A stretch of DNA of 64,000 bases from Membranipora membranacea (lineage: Eukaryota > Bryozoa > Gymnolaemata > Cheilostomatida > Membraniporidae): contig OU612066.1 of the NCBI GenBank assembly GCA_914767715.1, positions 26,696,283-26,760,282 of the forward strand, read 5' to 3'. Made by a program: the position numbers and the translations under genes. Of the stretch, positions 11,801 through 22,994 are shown one piece after another (positions within the stretch are counted from its first letter, which is position 1; the number at the start of each line of letters is the position of its first letter). A model generated the notes under the pieces. The model did not search any database, had not been told where the DNA came from, and worked only from the letters and a program-made list of their open reading frames with translations.

Positions 11801-14800
11801 TTCAGGCTTTGCACCAAACGTGGCCTTCTAAGACAACCCAACTCCATTCCTACTTAGCCTCATTTTAACATTGACATAAAACCAAAGCTTGGCCCCACAT
11901 ATAAAAGTTGTCTCAAAACACAAAACTTGACCCCCATATATCATTGCCCAAACGAGTAAACCCTGGCAGCTTACACAAAATGGCCCCTAAAACTTGGCCC
12001 TGTTTATTAATATTTACTCATAATATATAGATATACGCAGAACCAGCAAATGAAATAATATGCAGATCATCTCTTAAAGGAATCAACTGTTAAAACTTAC
12101 CTTAACAAAGCGTGACATGGTGACAATTACAACAACATTGCGGTAGTGAAGGCAAAATTTTCTTTTCCACCACAATAATTAAGCAATAGACTGTCTTTGC
12201 TCCTTTATTTCGTAATTGCAAACAGCTTGAATACAACACATTTGGTAATCGTCATCACCAATATTTTGATCATTTTACTAACCGGAACTGAATCCCGAGT
12301 CACTGAAGCACTCCTTGTACTCATCCTCTTCTCTCTGAAATACAGTTCAATCAAATATAAATAAAAGATGATTATTGCATGGTGATACAAAATTTTACAG
12401 AAACATATTGTCTGGCTAAATTGTGACAATGCAATGATGCAATGATGTGTTCGAACTCAAGTATCATTCTCAGTTTCATTATATTTTTTAGTTGCCAACC
12501 AACTATAATCACAATGGCAAAATAGGAATCAGGATTCAGTATATCTCGCGTGGAAGGATCATCAAACTGTATATTGAGGCAGACAAAACACTTTTTTCGT
12601 TGAAGGGTTGAAAGCAGGTTCCAGACACTATTGTGGACACATTTTTTCAGTTTATCAGATGTTTTTATTATGGCTTGCCAATTTTACCCCAGTAATATCC
12701 TCACACTTTCGCACTACCTTGGCGCGATGAAATACCAGGAAATAATTGAGCATTGGCTGACATGAAGATAATGCCACATTGGTTCCAGCCATCACAAATT
12801 TGCATCCATCATTATGATTCTTGGTCAATATAGTATTTAGTGTTATAGGGTGATTTATAGTCATCATTATATACCAAAGTAAAATATTTCACCCCCTTTC
12901 CATACAAGCCTCAAAAAGATGTTTTGTTCGCTTGTTAATCCAGGTGCACACTTATCAAATAAAACATATATCATAGGACTGAGATCAATCGCCAATCGCC
13001 AATTAAACTTTTTTGTTAACTCTCAACAGCCTCCCAGCGAGCTCTGCATATACAACCACATTCAGAAGAAAAAGAGTATAATTCTGCTTAGTTCTGTGCA
13101 GCATCAACATACCTCAAGAGCAACAGCGTAATCAGTCTTTTTTCTGCTGTCAATTATGTCCGGCCGTGAGGATGAGGGATTCAGACGGGCCTGAATAAAG
13201 GTATTGTAAAATTGTTAATGATGAGAAACTTTGTACAAACATGACCTATACAATATTCAGCCGCAATGTGCTAGACAGAGAAACTATCAAATATTACCGT
13301 ACAGAGAGAAATGAAATCCGATAATTTTATCGTCAGAACAGCGAGTTCTTAGTTTTACAATTGCACATGGGGTAATAAACTACCAATACTTAGAAAGCAC
13401 AGCTCCACATGGCATGCATATAAAATAAGAAGAGTAGTAAAACATGTGTGCTGGGTTTTCAACAAGTGATCCTTGCTGATCAATTTTCTAAAATTCATCT
13501 GGGCACACTTACTGCCTTTGCGCCTGTTTTAGAAGCCGCTCGATGGGAAGGTTCTGGCTCACTTTTGTCCGTCTCACCTGTACAAAAAGATACAGATTCA
13601 GATCGGTACTTCCAAAATTCACATTTGATAAATTATTGTTGCTCAGCAATCAACATGGTGTAATGATAGCGCTAACAGAGATGTATGCTCATGGACGGAA
13701 AATCTAACAGGCCATTAACTGTCAGGTGGACGATACCTCAGGAAGTGTTGGTTCAACCAAAATGGGGGGGGGCATTTTTTATTGACTATCTCAGCCTCAG
13801 CTCCCTCTGGTGTAACTACTTCAAGAACATTTTTGATTTAAAATGAAACAGTGACTTATTGTGAGCAGACAACCCCGTAAACCCACCAGACTTTTAGTTT
13901 TATACCAGACTTATGTTTATACCTCATCAGACTCATAGTTCTAGGGGAGGCAGGGATGCTCTGCCTCCCCTAGAATGCCCAAAGAGTGGCCTAAAAATGC
14001 TATAATCGAATATTCCATGTCAGAATCAGCTCATTTGGGACTTCTATTTGCTATTATATCATCAAAATGCTTTTGAGGCTGGGGATTAACCACAGACTCA
14101 ACAGGAGGGGCTTACCAACCTGGGGCCACATCACACCCTCAAAACTTTTGCGCTACCCCTTAGGTTTTTCCTAAACTTTGGCCCTGCTTATGCAGTCAAG
14201 CTCTATTGACAGAGGCAGTAAATATTCTCAACTTAAATCCATTATTAAAGTAAACCATCTTCAAACCTGTATTTTTATAGGAGTTGTCATGTAATGAAAT
14301 CTTATTTTTGTTTCATTATTGTAACATCATAGCTGACAAATTTTATTCACTATGATATATTTTTGTAGTCTGCTAATATTCCCTTAAATATTTTGGTAAA
14401 TTAAATTATCAGGTATTTAGTCTTAAACCATAACCTAGCGGTTGTGTTTCCTTATGTTATGCGATTCACTCTTGAATACCCTTTTTATAACCAATCAGGT
14501 GATAACATGTCAAAGTTCATAATGTAAAACACAGAAAATTTATATTCCTCTTCCTTTTAAAACAAAAAATCTACAAAAACAACACGCACCTTCTCCTTGT
14601 TACAAATAACAGAATGTGTTGTATCAAATACTGACAGTCAATTGAAGTGAGATCAGGCATACTTCATAACTAACTTGCTAATTAGTCATTATTAAAAAGA
14701 GCTCAATGTGTATGTTCTTATCACAGTTCGCCTAGGCCTTTCCTAGTCGGTGTGTCTACACTGCCAACTTAATTATAATTGCCGCAATGGGTGTAAGGTC

Positions 14801-17800
14801 TCATAAAGAGGGGAGATTTACGATCAATATTATTGAGTTGCGAATTATGATTTGAAGATGACCATGTTGAAAACCAATTTAATAAATTATTTGGCCAATC
14901 GGAGCATTTGAGCCCAATTTTGTACAAAAATACAATATACCTACCAAAACCATATTCAGAGTCACTGACATAGCCCTCGTAGATTGTCTCTTCAGCCTGA
15001 AATGCAATACAATAAAGTGTAATTGTAAAGAGATTGGTTGGTTATACTTGAGTAATAGATCCAGGTAACACCCTAAAGCACCATTTTATTTTGCTGAAAA
15101 TGCCGAGATTGACTGTGTTCTTGACAAGCCTAAGTTTGATTAAATAATATTCAGACCCCCTTTTAGTTCTTATTTATCTTTGTTTCTTCCAACTTGATAG
15201 ATGATTTCCAGCCAATGGCCAAGCAATGGGCTATGTAAGGTTAACAACCCTAACACATACTCTGTGTAGCAAAGGTGGCAATGGTAGAGTGGACTGTGCT
15301 GTGGGAGTACACAACTCTGAGGAATGAATAGCAGGCATACTAATTAGTGCCATCAACCCATTCTTTTATGAGTATGGTGAGACCGCGCAATTGATTAGTG
15401 CGCTTGCTATTCACTACCATGGGATTTGTGAGTTGTGGGTTCAAGTCCCCTGGGGACGCTGTCACGGTTGATTGTTCCAGCCCCCAGAAACCTCGGGTGT
15501 ATACCTCACCTCTCCCAGACATATACATGTTTACGAACAGCTATTAGTCTGTTTTGCATGAAGAAAACCCGAATTTCAACGCATAACCCACTATCTGGTA
15601 CTAAGTGCTCTAAATTGCATATAAATTATTTAAGTTTTCTTGGTATTGCGTCGGGATGTAACTCAGAGGTTCATAACTTCTAATTATCTCATTTAAACTC
15701 ACTTCAAATAATATCTAAATCAGTACCAGTGCTTACCTCAGCGGCAGCCTCATGTTTGATTTCCATTGATTGCTGAGAAGGATTCAGGTCGGCCTGATTA
15801 AAAAATAAGAAACTTTTTGATAAATTACTTGATGGAAATATCGCAAGGCTCGGAGGATAAACATCAATCTGATGACAAAACAACAGCAGCAGCACTAGCT
15901 GGACAGACTAAGGATTAGAGTACATTAGAATATCATGCAAAATGTCATGTAGAAGTTTAGAAGCCCCAAGGAAATACACTATACATAAATAGACTTGTCA
16001 CGCGGCGACGGGTTTTTGATTTTTTTGATTTTTGGGTGGCCTTGTATTTCTCGTTGTGGTATGAGTAGTTATCTTCTGCCTTTTTTTAACTCTAATCTTC
16101 ACCACTTTCCCTTTACTTTTTCTCTGTTTCCATATGCAAATGAATAAACTTTGTCAATCATCATAGTCAAAATAAATATAAGTAAGTTGATTGCACTAAA
16201 AAGTGCAGTAATAATGTGAAAACATGGCTAAGTGAAAAGCAGATTCTAAAACACCCATGAATTTGACTATGACCATGACCTTGACCTTGATATTGTCATA
16301 GTGGTAATACACCTGTAATTAAATTAGGTCAACTTGTTGCACCCATCCTTGAAATTAAAATGATTAGTATGCTGATGACAAATCAGGACCCAGGCAAGTT
16401 GATAGTACTGCAGTCAGTAATATTGAGGCATGAAAATGTTGCCTGGTGTATTTGCAATTGAAATTTGGTTTTAGCAAAATCAATTTGGGGCGCTTTATGC
16501 AGACAAGTCAGTTGAGGCAAAATTAGCTGGAAAACCTGTAAAAATGCACTTGCTCCGTTTGTGTGAGCGCCGAAAAAATCTGACAACCAGTTTTCTTTCA
16601 ATACTCATAAGTATGTCAGAGCAGAAGCAGACCATCATTTTGAGTGGACTAGTTAAAGAATAGAAAGAAGCTGAAGCAGACTTTTGGAGGTGAGAAGTCA
16701 ACATAATTTGCATGTAAAGCAATGGGGTGTTGGACCAGTCATGGGTGTTTTAAAAATCTTTTAGCGTAGCCATGTTTTCACATTATTACTGCAATATTTA
16801 GTGTAATCAACTTATATATATTTATTTTGAATATGATAAATGACAAAGTTAATATATTTGCCTATGGAACGGAGAAAATGTCAAAGCTCAAAGTGGTGTA
16901 GATTAAAGCTAACAAGGCAGAAGACAACTACTCATACTATACCAAGAAATACAATGCCGCCCAAAAAAACGAAACCCGTGGCCACGTGACAAGGCTAATA
17001 CATAAAATAATACATGATGCATAATTACATAATATCATTTACTACAGATCTTCCTACATCAGGCGCCGTGTCCTACGAAAGTAACCACTGCCTGAACTGA
17101 ACACACCAACATATTTAATATTGGAGCCAATGATCAAGCTCCGTGGAAATAAACTTTGAATCAAGGAAGTTCTTGAAATTAATCAATTACAGCTTACCAT
17201 ACGTTGTTCTTCAGCTTCCCCAACAGTTAAATCTAAAGGAAAAAACTCCCCTTTTCCTCCAGCATTCCTATTTTTCTTTTCTTTTCCCTTTGCCTCCATC
17301 CTGTCCCTTCCGAACATCACTGCTCTCATCTTAGAATTTAGAACACTAAAGTTACTGTGAATAGCTCAGGACCAACAAATGAACAGTTTGCTTCTGTTGA
17401 CCAATGGCATTCATCCTCTCAAATTCAGAATAATATAACAATGTGCTAGGCTCAGCTTTAAACAATTGTACACCAATGATTTTTAAGTCTATGGCAACAC
17501 ACGATCTTCTCTGGTTTAAAATACATAAGTACAGGTATTGAGAAATAAGGGGAAATAACTTTTAGTACTTTCAAGTCTATCTGAGAAAATTCAATTGATA
17601 CGCGTACTTGTTAAGACAACTGCTGCTGTTGAATAGTAATAAATCAATTTCAGAGTTACAATTTTTTGAAAGAATAGCTACCTTCCTTACAACCTGATAA
17701 TTCTTCTTCATGCTTCCTGGTTTCTAAAATAAAAGCCAATATTGAGCATTAAATATGCTATGATCAATGATTTCAAAGGAAAGTGCATATTTGTTTTGTA

Positions 17801-20800
17801 GATTGATCATCCCACTATAAAATATTTCTCATATTATACACACAAACGCCAATCACAAAATCCTAATAAAGAACGGCAGTAAACTAGAGGGGGTATACTC
17901 TGGATAATTTGCTTGGCAAATATAAACTATCTAGCATATGAACATGTGCGCTGATTTCGAGTAGTTATCTTAATAAGTCATTGGATATACTTACAGGATT
18001 TGTGCCTGTTGCAGAACCCACCTCACATTCGTCCATTTTGGCTGTACAAAAAAGTTGAAAATTGAAATTGTTACATTGGTAAGTTAGGATTCAAAAAATA
18101 AAACAGGACACACTTCAAAGCAATTGAAAAGTTGCCTACCAAGTAACAGTTAACAGTGTGCATTAGTAATGATACTGAATACTCAAGTATGCTCATGGGC
18201 GAACATCCTACTAAGGGTAGCTCACTGAAAAACAAAGCCATAAGACCGCTGTGTACCGAGATTGAAAGGTTACACACATATTAAAAAAAACTCATTCTGA
18301 GCATATAAATCAAAAATGGGAAATATTTCCCCTCACCTGATAGGTTATCCAGCAAAGAGAAGATTTCATTGTTCCCGGGCATATGCGGTGTCGATCCAGG
18401 TTTGGCGAATTTCATGTGTGCATCATTGTGAAAATGCATGAAAAGACGGTCAACTGGTTTGTGAACCTGAGAGAGGTAAGACCCAAGATGGTTCGGTTCG
18501 TGTATGGATCTGACCCGTAGCAATATACAGGGGAACTTGAAGCTGGTAGGAGTCAAATCCTCTGAAAAAAAGGTATCCTTCAATCTGAGGTATGCGCCAT
18601 CCGATCCGCCACTTTGACGGAACTCACGGGCTCGTTTAAAGAGCTCTGGATTTTTATATAGGTGTGAACCTGTTACACTTTTATGTGGGGGAAGTAATAC
18701 AATATCAAATTCCCCTATACTGTAATTGATTCTATTAGGTCGTTGTTTAGCAGAGACTATTTGCAGATTGTGATTTAGGACCACATGCTCTGCAACAGAT
18801 TGCAAAGTACCCTGCCTCTCAAATTTGCAGTTGGATGATATGAATGAAGCAATTTTGGAAGATTTCTCAAATTTTGTGATACACATCCATCTGGTGAGTG
18901 GGGTGTGATAGTTGAATGAGGCTGGAAGATTGAGCTCGTCACAACTGCCCCTTCCCAGGATGACAACTGTAGTTATTGAGGGTTGAGCTTTTGGCCGATA
19001 ACTCTGGCTCTTGCTCTTCTTCTTCTTCGATGTAAACCTGGTTGACAACATGTGTACATTGATCATAACGTCATTATCTGGTGCAGACACCGAACCAGAA
19101 GGGGGCCGAAAATCATCAGGAAGCCAACTCTCAGACTTGACCTGGTCCATGACTTCTCGAATTTTATACTTCATCTCGTAACAGTTGGGGATCTGAAACA
19201 AAATACTTTATAGGTTTACCTATTGTGCAATGTCATATCATTCTTAACTATTTGTTGTGTTGTTCTGCAATTTGTTTTTGTCGCAATATGTAAAACATTC
19301 CAAATGATGAAGCTATTGATGACAAATAAAAGTATCAAATATTATGATGTTGATGTATAACTGTGAGTCTCAAGAGTCTAAACATTGAATATGATTGATA
19401 ACATAAAAAGTATTCAAGATGCTGAGAGCGGCTGTAGCTCCTGTGTAAGATTCTACCGGCGCTGCTACTATAACAAAAAAATCTGATGGTCAGGTGTAAT
19501 ATTGGCTTAGCTTTGAGGATAGGGATACAACCATTTTTATCAACAACTGAAAAGTATACTCACCGGTTCCCAAAGTTTCAGCTCTGCCACTTGGAACCAG
19601 CATGTACTCTTCGAGAGGTCTGGACGGCTAATTTTCAGAATATCATTGTCAACATGAATTGTGAATACTGTTCCTCCTAGATTACTCGTCAATATGTCTT
19701 CAGGAAGTTGAGACGGTATTCCACCTTCTACAACCCAGTCATCTTTTGTGTGATACTGTGACCTTTTCAGTTTGAGTGTAGCACTCAACTTTCTACTGTG
19801 ATACTGTGACCTTCTCAGTTTGAGTGTAGCACTCAACTTTGAACTGTACATCTGAATCACACCAACTTTAAGAGCTAGCCCAATCTTCCCCTGAATGTGG
19901 TCCCTTCCAGTAAAAGAACCCTCTAATAGATAGACATTTCTTTTCATCTCCCCACCTCTATGAAGAGCCAGGCATATGATGGCGGTTACAATGTCAGACG
20001 GTTCAGAATTATGGCACTCTTCTTCTAGTTCACGCAGCGCGTTGAAGATTTCATAATATGACTCTTGCAGTTTGCGACATGACTCCCCATCAACTTTATA
20101 AGCCTGCAAGCAAACAAACTATTGGTCATCCATCATAATAAATAATTTATTATCGCGCATATTTGTTACTTGACAATACAAAGCGCCAAACCCGATAGAA
20201 GAACAAAAATTTTCTTCAACCCATGAGAGACGTAAGACAATAAATAATCAAACTCATGTTATTACCATTATTATGACTTCGTTTAAAAGAAGTGCAATTT
20301 CGTACTGAAATTGATTTAAAACCAGAATATGGCAGGTCCAATAACCAGGGCTGGATCAATAGTGGGGCCAGTCTAGTTCCCAAAAAGATCACCTCCCTCC
20401 CAAACTACTGCTGCTTGATGTGAAACAAAAGTGATGAAACAAATCCACTATTATATTGTAATGAATTCCCTGAGACGGATTTGCCATAACAGTCCTTACA
20501 ATAGTATTATTATCTGCCACAGAAAAGAGTGAGTGCGGTCGCACTAAGTAGGTAACTCAGTTTGTGAAGTCAGAGCCCTTGACCTGAAATGCACTAGACT
20601 GCCTCTCGCTTCAGCCCTTTATATCTTATGATAACCTGCACCAACCGCTTTCTTCTTGCACCCACATGGAAGCCTGTGAATAGGCCTACAACCCTATGTC
20701 TTACCAATTACATTATTTTCACAGCGATCCCCTCACCAGACCTTCTCACTGAGCATTTCAAGGACCGAGAGATCCCTCGTGAAACATTTCCAAGTATAAG

Positions 20801-20982
20801 TAGCAGTTTTGGTGAGGAGTTCTTTTATTATTTCAAGACTTAAGGGGCACATCTTCTCTACTTATAAATTCCTCCTTCTTTTGAAACGGTATCCAATAAA
20901 ATTCCATAGTAACAAACCAAGCTAACAACGTAAGATGAATTTGAACACTTACTGGTCCATATTCTATATCCGAGGGGTCCAT
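2895..20982 (-). CDS. unrecognised multi-exon protein with repeated acidic exon modules
   Basis: Start ATG at 20982 (context AAAATGG). Phase-consistent exons on the minus strand: 20982-20953, 20103-19564, 19192-18337, 18041-17995, 17723-17682, 17329-17198, 15793-15737, 14996-14945, 13577-13513, 13190-13113, 12334-12283, 11612-11479, 9149-9108, 7307-7251, 6505-6454, 5120-5056, 4818-4678, 3885-3821, 3197-2895; about 936 codons, 3' end unresolved. Exons 2 and 3 encode a mixed alpha/beta-looking region of about 465 residues with a basic KKKKSKS patch; I do not recognise a family. The rest is hydrophilic and acidic (EAEEEDD, STDDDDDQADNDE) and built from three paralogous sets of small exons such as ADLNPSQQS and YVSDSEYGFG. 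No signal peptide or membrane segment is seen, so a cytosolic or nuclear protein is likely. Alternative use of the tiny exons is plausible. The exon at 17329 is supported mainly by its open frame. Confidence 0.7.
6881..7190 (+). mobile_element. tRNA-derived SINE (in duplication copy 1)
   Basis: A tRNA-like head (about 6888-6970) shows an A-box-like segment (CAATTGATTAGTGCGC) and a B box (GGGTTCAAGTCCC), followed by a non-tRNA body with cagcccccagaaacc. The cloverleaf is imperfect and the B box runs straight into SINE body rather than a terminator, so this is not a functional tRNA. The element was present before the segmental duplication because it recurs at 15369. Confidence 0.65.
7492..8489. 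mobile_element. 1-kb element with long terminal inverted repeats (copy 1)
   Basis: The left end reads catgtcacgcggccac and the right end gtggccacgtgacaag. The complementarity extends inward for roughly 250 bp on each side, through the shared phrases cagaagacaactactca, gtaatcaactt and acacccatgaa. The interior encodes no transposase. This fits a non-autonomous, foldback-type DNA transposon sitting in an intron of the minus-strand gene. Confidence 0.75.
9352..9592 (+). mobile_element. SINE-like insert with U2 snRNA-like head
   Basis: Relative to copy 1 of the duplication, 241 bp are inserted here, flanked by the direct repeat CAATTGGC (9344-9351 and 9593-9600), a clear 8-bp target-site duplication. 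The insert begins ttctcggcttttcggcc and continues ttggctaagatcaaa. These are the 5'-terminal words of U2 snRNA (CTTCTCGG and TTGGCTAAGATCAA) with about 10 extra bases between them. The U2 branch-recognition segment and Sm site are absent. The remaining 190 bp is unrelated to U2 and can form hairpins (gcattctag/ctagaatg). It is best read as a retroposed chimera or a SINE with an snRNA-derived head, not a functional U2 gene. Confidence 0.7.
10436..10517. repeat. 82-bp near-perfect palindrome without spacer
   Basis: Two 41-bp arms meet at the centre (ccaat|attgg) and differ at a single mismatched pair. The left arm starts aaacgttgtgttcac and the right arm ends gtgaacacaacgttt. It lies where copy 2 of the segmental duplication loses homology with copy 1, so it may mark an insertion border. 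Confidence 0.9.
11006..11273. repeat. tandem duplication, about 139-bp unit, two copies
   Basis: The unit starting ttagcgcagattttaagg begins at 11006 and again at 11145, with almost identical sequence through caagagcaaatgttgaaat. High identity suggests a recent duplication. It lies in an intron of the minus-strand gene. Confidence 0.9.
13939..13975. repeat. 15-bp-stem hairpin insertion
   Basis: ttctaggggaggcag and ctgcctcccctagaa form a perfect 15-bp stem around a 7-nt loop. The hairpin is absent from the matching position in duplication copy 1, so it arose after the duplication. It is too short for a typical transposon. Confidence 0.85.
15369..15680 (+). mobile_element. tRNA-derived SINE (in duplication copy 2)
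   Basis: Near-identical partner of the element at 6881, carried by the segmental duplication. The B box GGGTTCAAGTCCC and the body cagcccccagaaacc are conserved. Confidence 0.65.
15994..16993. mobile_element. 1-kb element with long terminal inverted repeats (copy 2)
   Basis: Partner of the element at 7492. Here both ends read as the same terminus, cttgtcacgcgg on the left and cgtgacaag on the right, giving the less mutated version of the terminal repeat. No coding sequence inside. Confidence 0.75.
19751..19846 (-). repeat. 48-bp in-frame tandem repeat inside a coding exon
   Basis: Two 48-bp units in exon 2 of the minus-strand gene encode the duplicated peptide KLSATLKLRRSQYHSR / KLSATLKLKRSQYHTK. 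The unit length is a multiple of three, so the frame is kept. High nucleotide identity indicates a recent expansion that could be length-polymorphic. Confidence 0.9.
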
Positions 20983-21663
20983 TTTTACTGAGAATGATCT
21001 CTGAGAGCAATGAAGATAGCCTCATATGAAGTGTCGTATCGAAGTCCAGGAAGCGCACTAGTATGTGACTACGTAATAGTCTGAAATGAATCATTATTCA
21101 TGTGTGTCAAGTGGTATAGTTGTATAAGAGTGGAGAGATAAGATAACTTGTGCGCTAGCAGGCAGTTAGCAGCAATACTAATCAACTTGATACTGGACTC
21201 TTATCTAAGCTAAAATTCTTTTATGCTTGATTGAGCACCACTCGCAGTTGTTTTAAATTGTGATTTTTATCTAGAACACGTTAGTTCCCTCTGTGGTGGC
21301 GGAGTAAGATTGCAAAATTCAGGTATTGAGGCGCATGTACATCTTACCACCTTTGCTTCTGTTCCATTCCTCTAAACACAAACATTGTTGTGAACCAATT
21401 TTATGTATGACAATTCTTGCCGTGTATGTCAGAACTAGCCAACACATCACTGTCATAACATCACATTCTACAGGCACAGGAGTGGGAAATGCAATGTTGA
21501 GGAAATTATATCATAACTCGATTGGTATTATTTGGCCTTCCATTCCAATTGAAGCCCAATAGCATAAATACATTTATCTTATGTAGGGCAAATAAGGGGA
21601 ATTCGACCAACTTTTGTTGATGGTAGAGCGAAACTTAAAAAAATAAGAATTGAATAATTATCA

Positions 21664-21782
21664 AAACTTTACAGCACCTTAATCCCAGGCGGTCACCCAT
21701 CCAAGTACTAACTGGGCTCGACATTGCTTAGCTTCAGTGATCGGACGAGAAGTGGCGTTTTCAACGTGATATGGCCGTAGAC
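21664..21782 (-). rRNA. 5S ribosomal RNA gene copy or pseudogene
   Basis: Reading the minus strand from 21782: GTCTACGGCCATATCACG, then TTCTCGTCCGATCAC, the internal A box AAGCTAAGCAATG, and the C-box region TTAGTACTTGGATGGGTGACC followed by GCCTGGGA. Length is about 119 nt, as expected for eukaryotic 5S, and a TTTT run follows directly, as needed for Pol III termination. The 3' end (GGTGCTGTAAAG) pairs less well with the 5' end than the usual TGTAGGC, and several stem positions look mutated. It stands alone rather than in an array. It may be a dispersed active copy, a retroposed pseudogene or the head of a 5S-derived SINE. Confidence 0.75.
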
Positions 21783-22844
21783 AATTGCTGACATTAATAT
21801 TAGCTATTTTATGCTTGGATTCGGAAATTTAAAAACAGGGGCAGCAGCTCTTTTTTCCAAGTGTCTAATTTCTGTTTGATGGCACTTTAAATGATTTTCA
21901 TCTTTCGGCTATTAATGAATCAGTGACCATGAACTCGATTTGAGTAGCGTATCATTGGTATTAAGGCAACCATCAACTGAATAAAACATCACCTTCAGCT
22001 ACATTGCTTAGCATTCTGTTGGACTACACGCCACACCACAGCGAAAAACTCAACTGGCAAGGAAGAAGGCAGCGAGTAGTAGTATGTAAAGGTAAGTTTC
22101 TTTTATAAATTAAATCAACATCAGCATCAACGGTAACCATATCACAGGACTGGACCGCAGTTTGGGGGGGGGATTCAGGGGGACGCTGAGCCATTCAAAA
22201 CTTTCTTAGTGTTGGTGTATGATTTGTTATTTGGTTGACAGGTGCGAAAGTACTTGGTTCTGGCGCACCAGCAACAAATATCTTTCAAAGATATTAAGAT
22301 ATTTCGAATGCATAGAACTATATACTGTCACCGATCACCACCCAGAAGAGCCTTTGTGATTGCTCTGCAAATTGAACTTTATTATCTAGTATCATCTTTA
22401 AAATACTCTTGATAGAAATATTGAGTAGGTTTGTATTCCCCCTGGTTTGAAGCAAGTCTCGGAGTCATATTTTTATGTTGCATGATGGACAACTGCGTCA
22501 CACCCCTTACATTGTGTACTACAAGGTGTTGATGATAAGTGGTCCATCAGTATGTTAATGTATAATAGGGATCAAATTATATCCTTGATCGATGAAATTA
22601 AAAACTTCTGTTCAATCTGTCACTAAACATGACTAGCAATTAATGTGAATTTCTATCATCTTTAGTTTAAGAAGCGAAGCTAAAAAATTGATGAATGAAA
22701 TGGGATATGTGGAGTTATATATGCTTCAAAATGCAACAAGCTCAAGATTCAGCGATGAAAAAAATCCTTTGACATAACTTTATCTGTTTAATTCTATCGG
22801 GCCATGGATAGAGAGATGTTAGTTACAAGTCCTCAAAATTGTAT

Positions 22845-22850
22845 TTTAAT
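22845..22850 (-). promoter_or_regulatory. candidate ATTAAA polyadenylation signal for ALG6
   Basis: On the minus strand, ATTAAA occurs about 145 nt downstream of the ALG6 stop codon at 22995. It is the most common variant of AATAAA and is plausibly placed, but no downstream element was confirmed and AT-rich sequence makes chance matches likely. Confidence 0.35.
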
Positions 22851-22994
22851 TATGACTTTTTGGCAAAAAGCGTTCTATGGTCTGAATATTGAAGCATCGC
22901 TGAAGTAATAGAGGGTGTAATAAGCAGCATAAGCCAACCCAAACTATCAGCCTTCCCTAATTGTCTTGCTATCTCTTTTTCGTCTTTGGATTGA

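Larger units (their letters stand above)
9272..17845. repeat. tandem segmental duplication, copy 2, expanded by insertions
   Basis: Homologous to 3953-9271 but about 3.3 kb longer. The extra material is a 241-bp SINE-like insert (9352-9592), about 0.5 kb near 9810-10300, and about 2.8 kb near 10400-13205 containing a palindrome, a tandem repeat and a third, more diverged set of module exons. A 37-nt hairpin (13939-13975) and a pyrimidine-rich segment (about 17236-17320) are also private to this copy. The homology ends near 17845, matching the end of copy 1 at about 9265. Confidence 0.85.
20983..22994. other. intergenic region between the unknown gene and ALG6
   Basis: Contains the 5' flank of the unknown minus-strand gene, a 5S rRNA copy and the 3' flank of ALG6. 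No supported protein-coding exon. A GTAAGT-like donor near 22090 on the plus strand could mark an untranslated exon but has no independent support. Confidence 0.5.
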
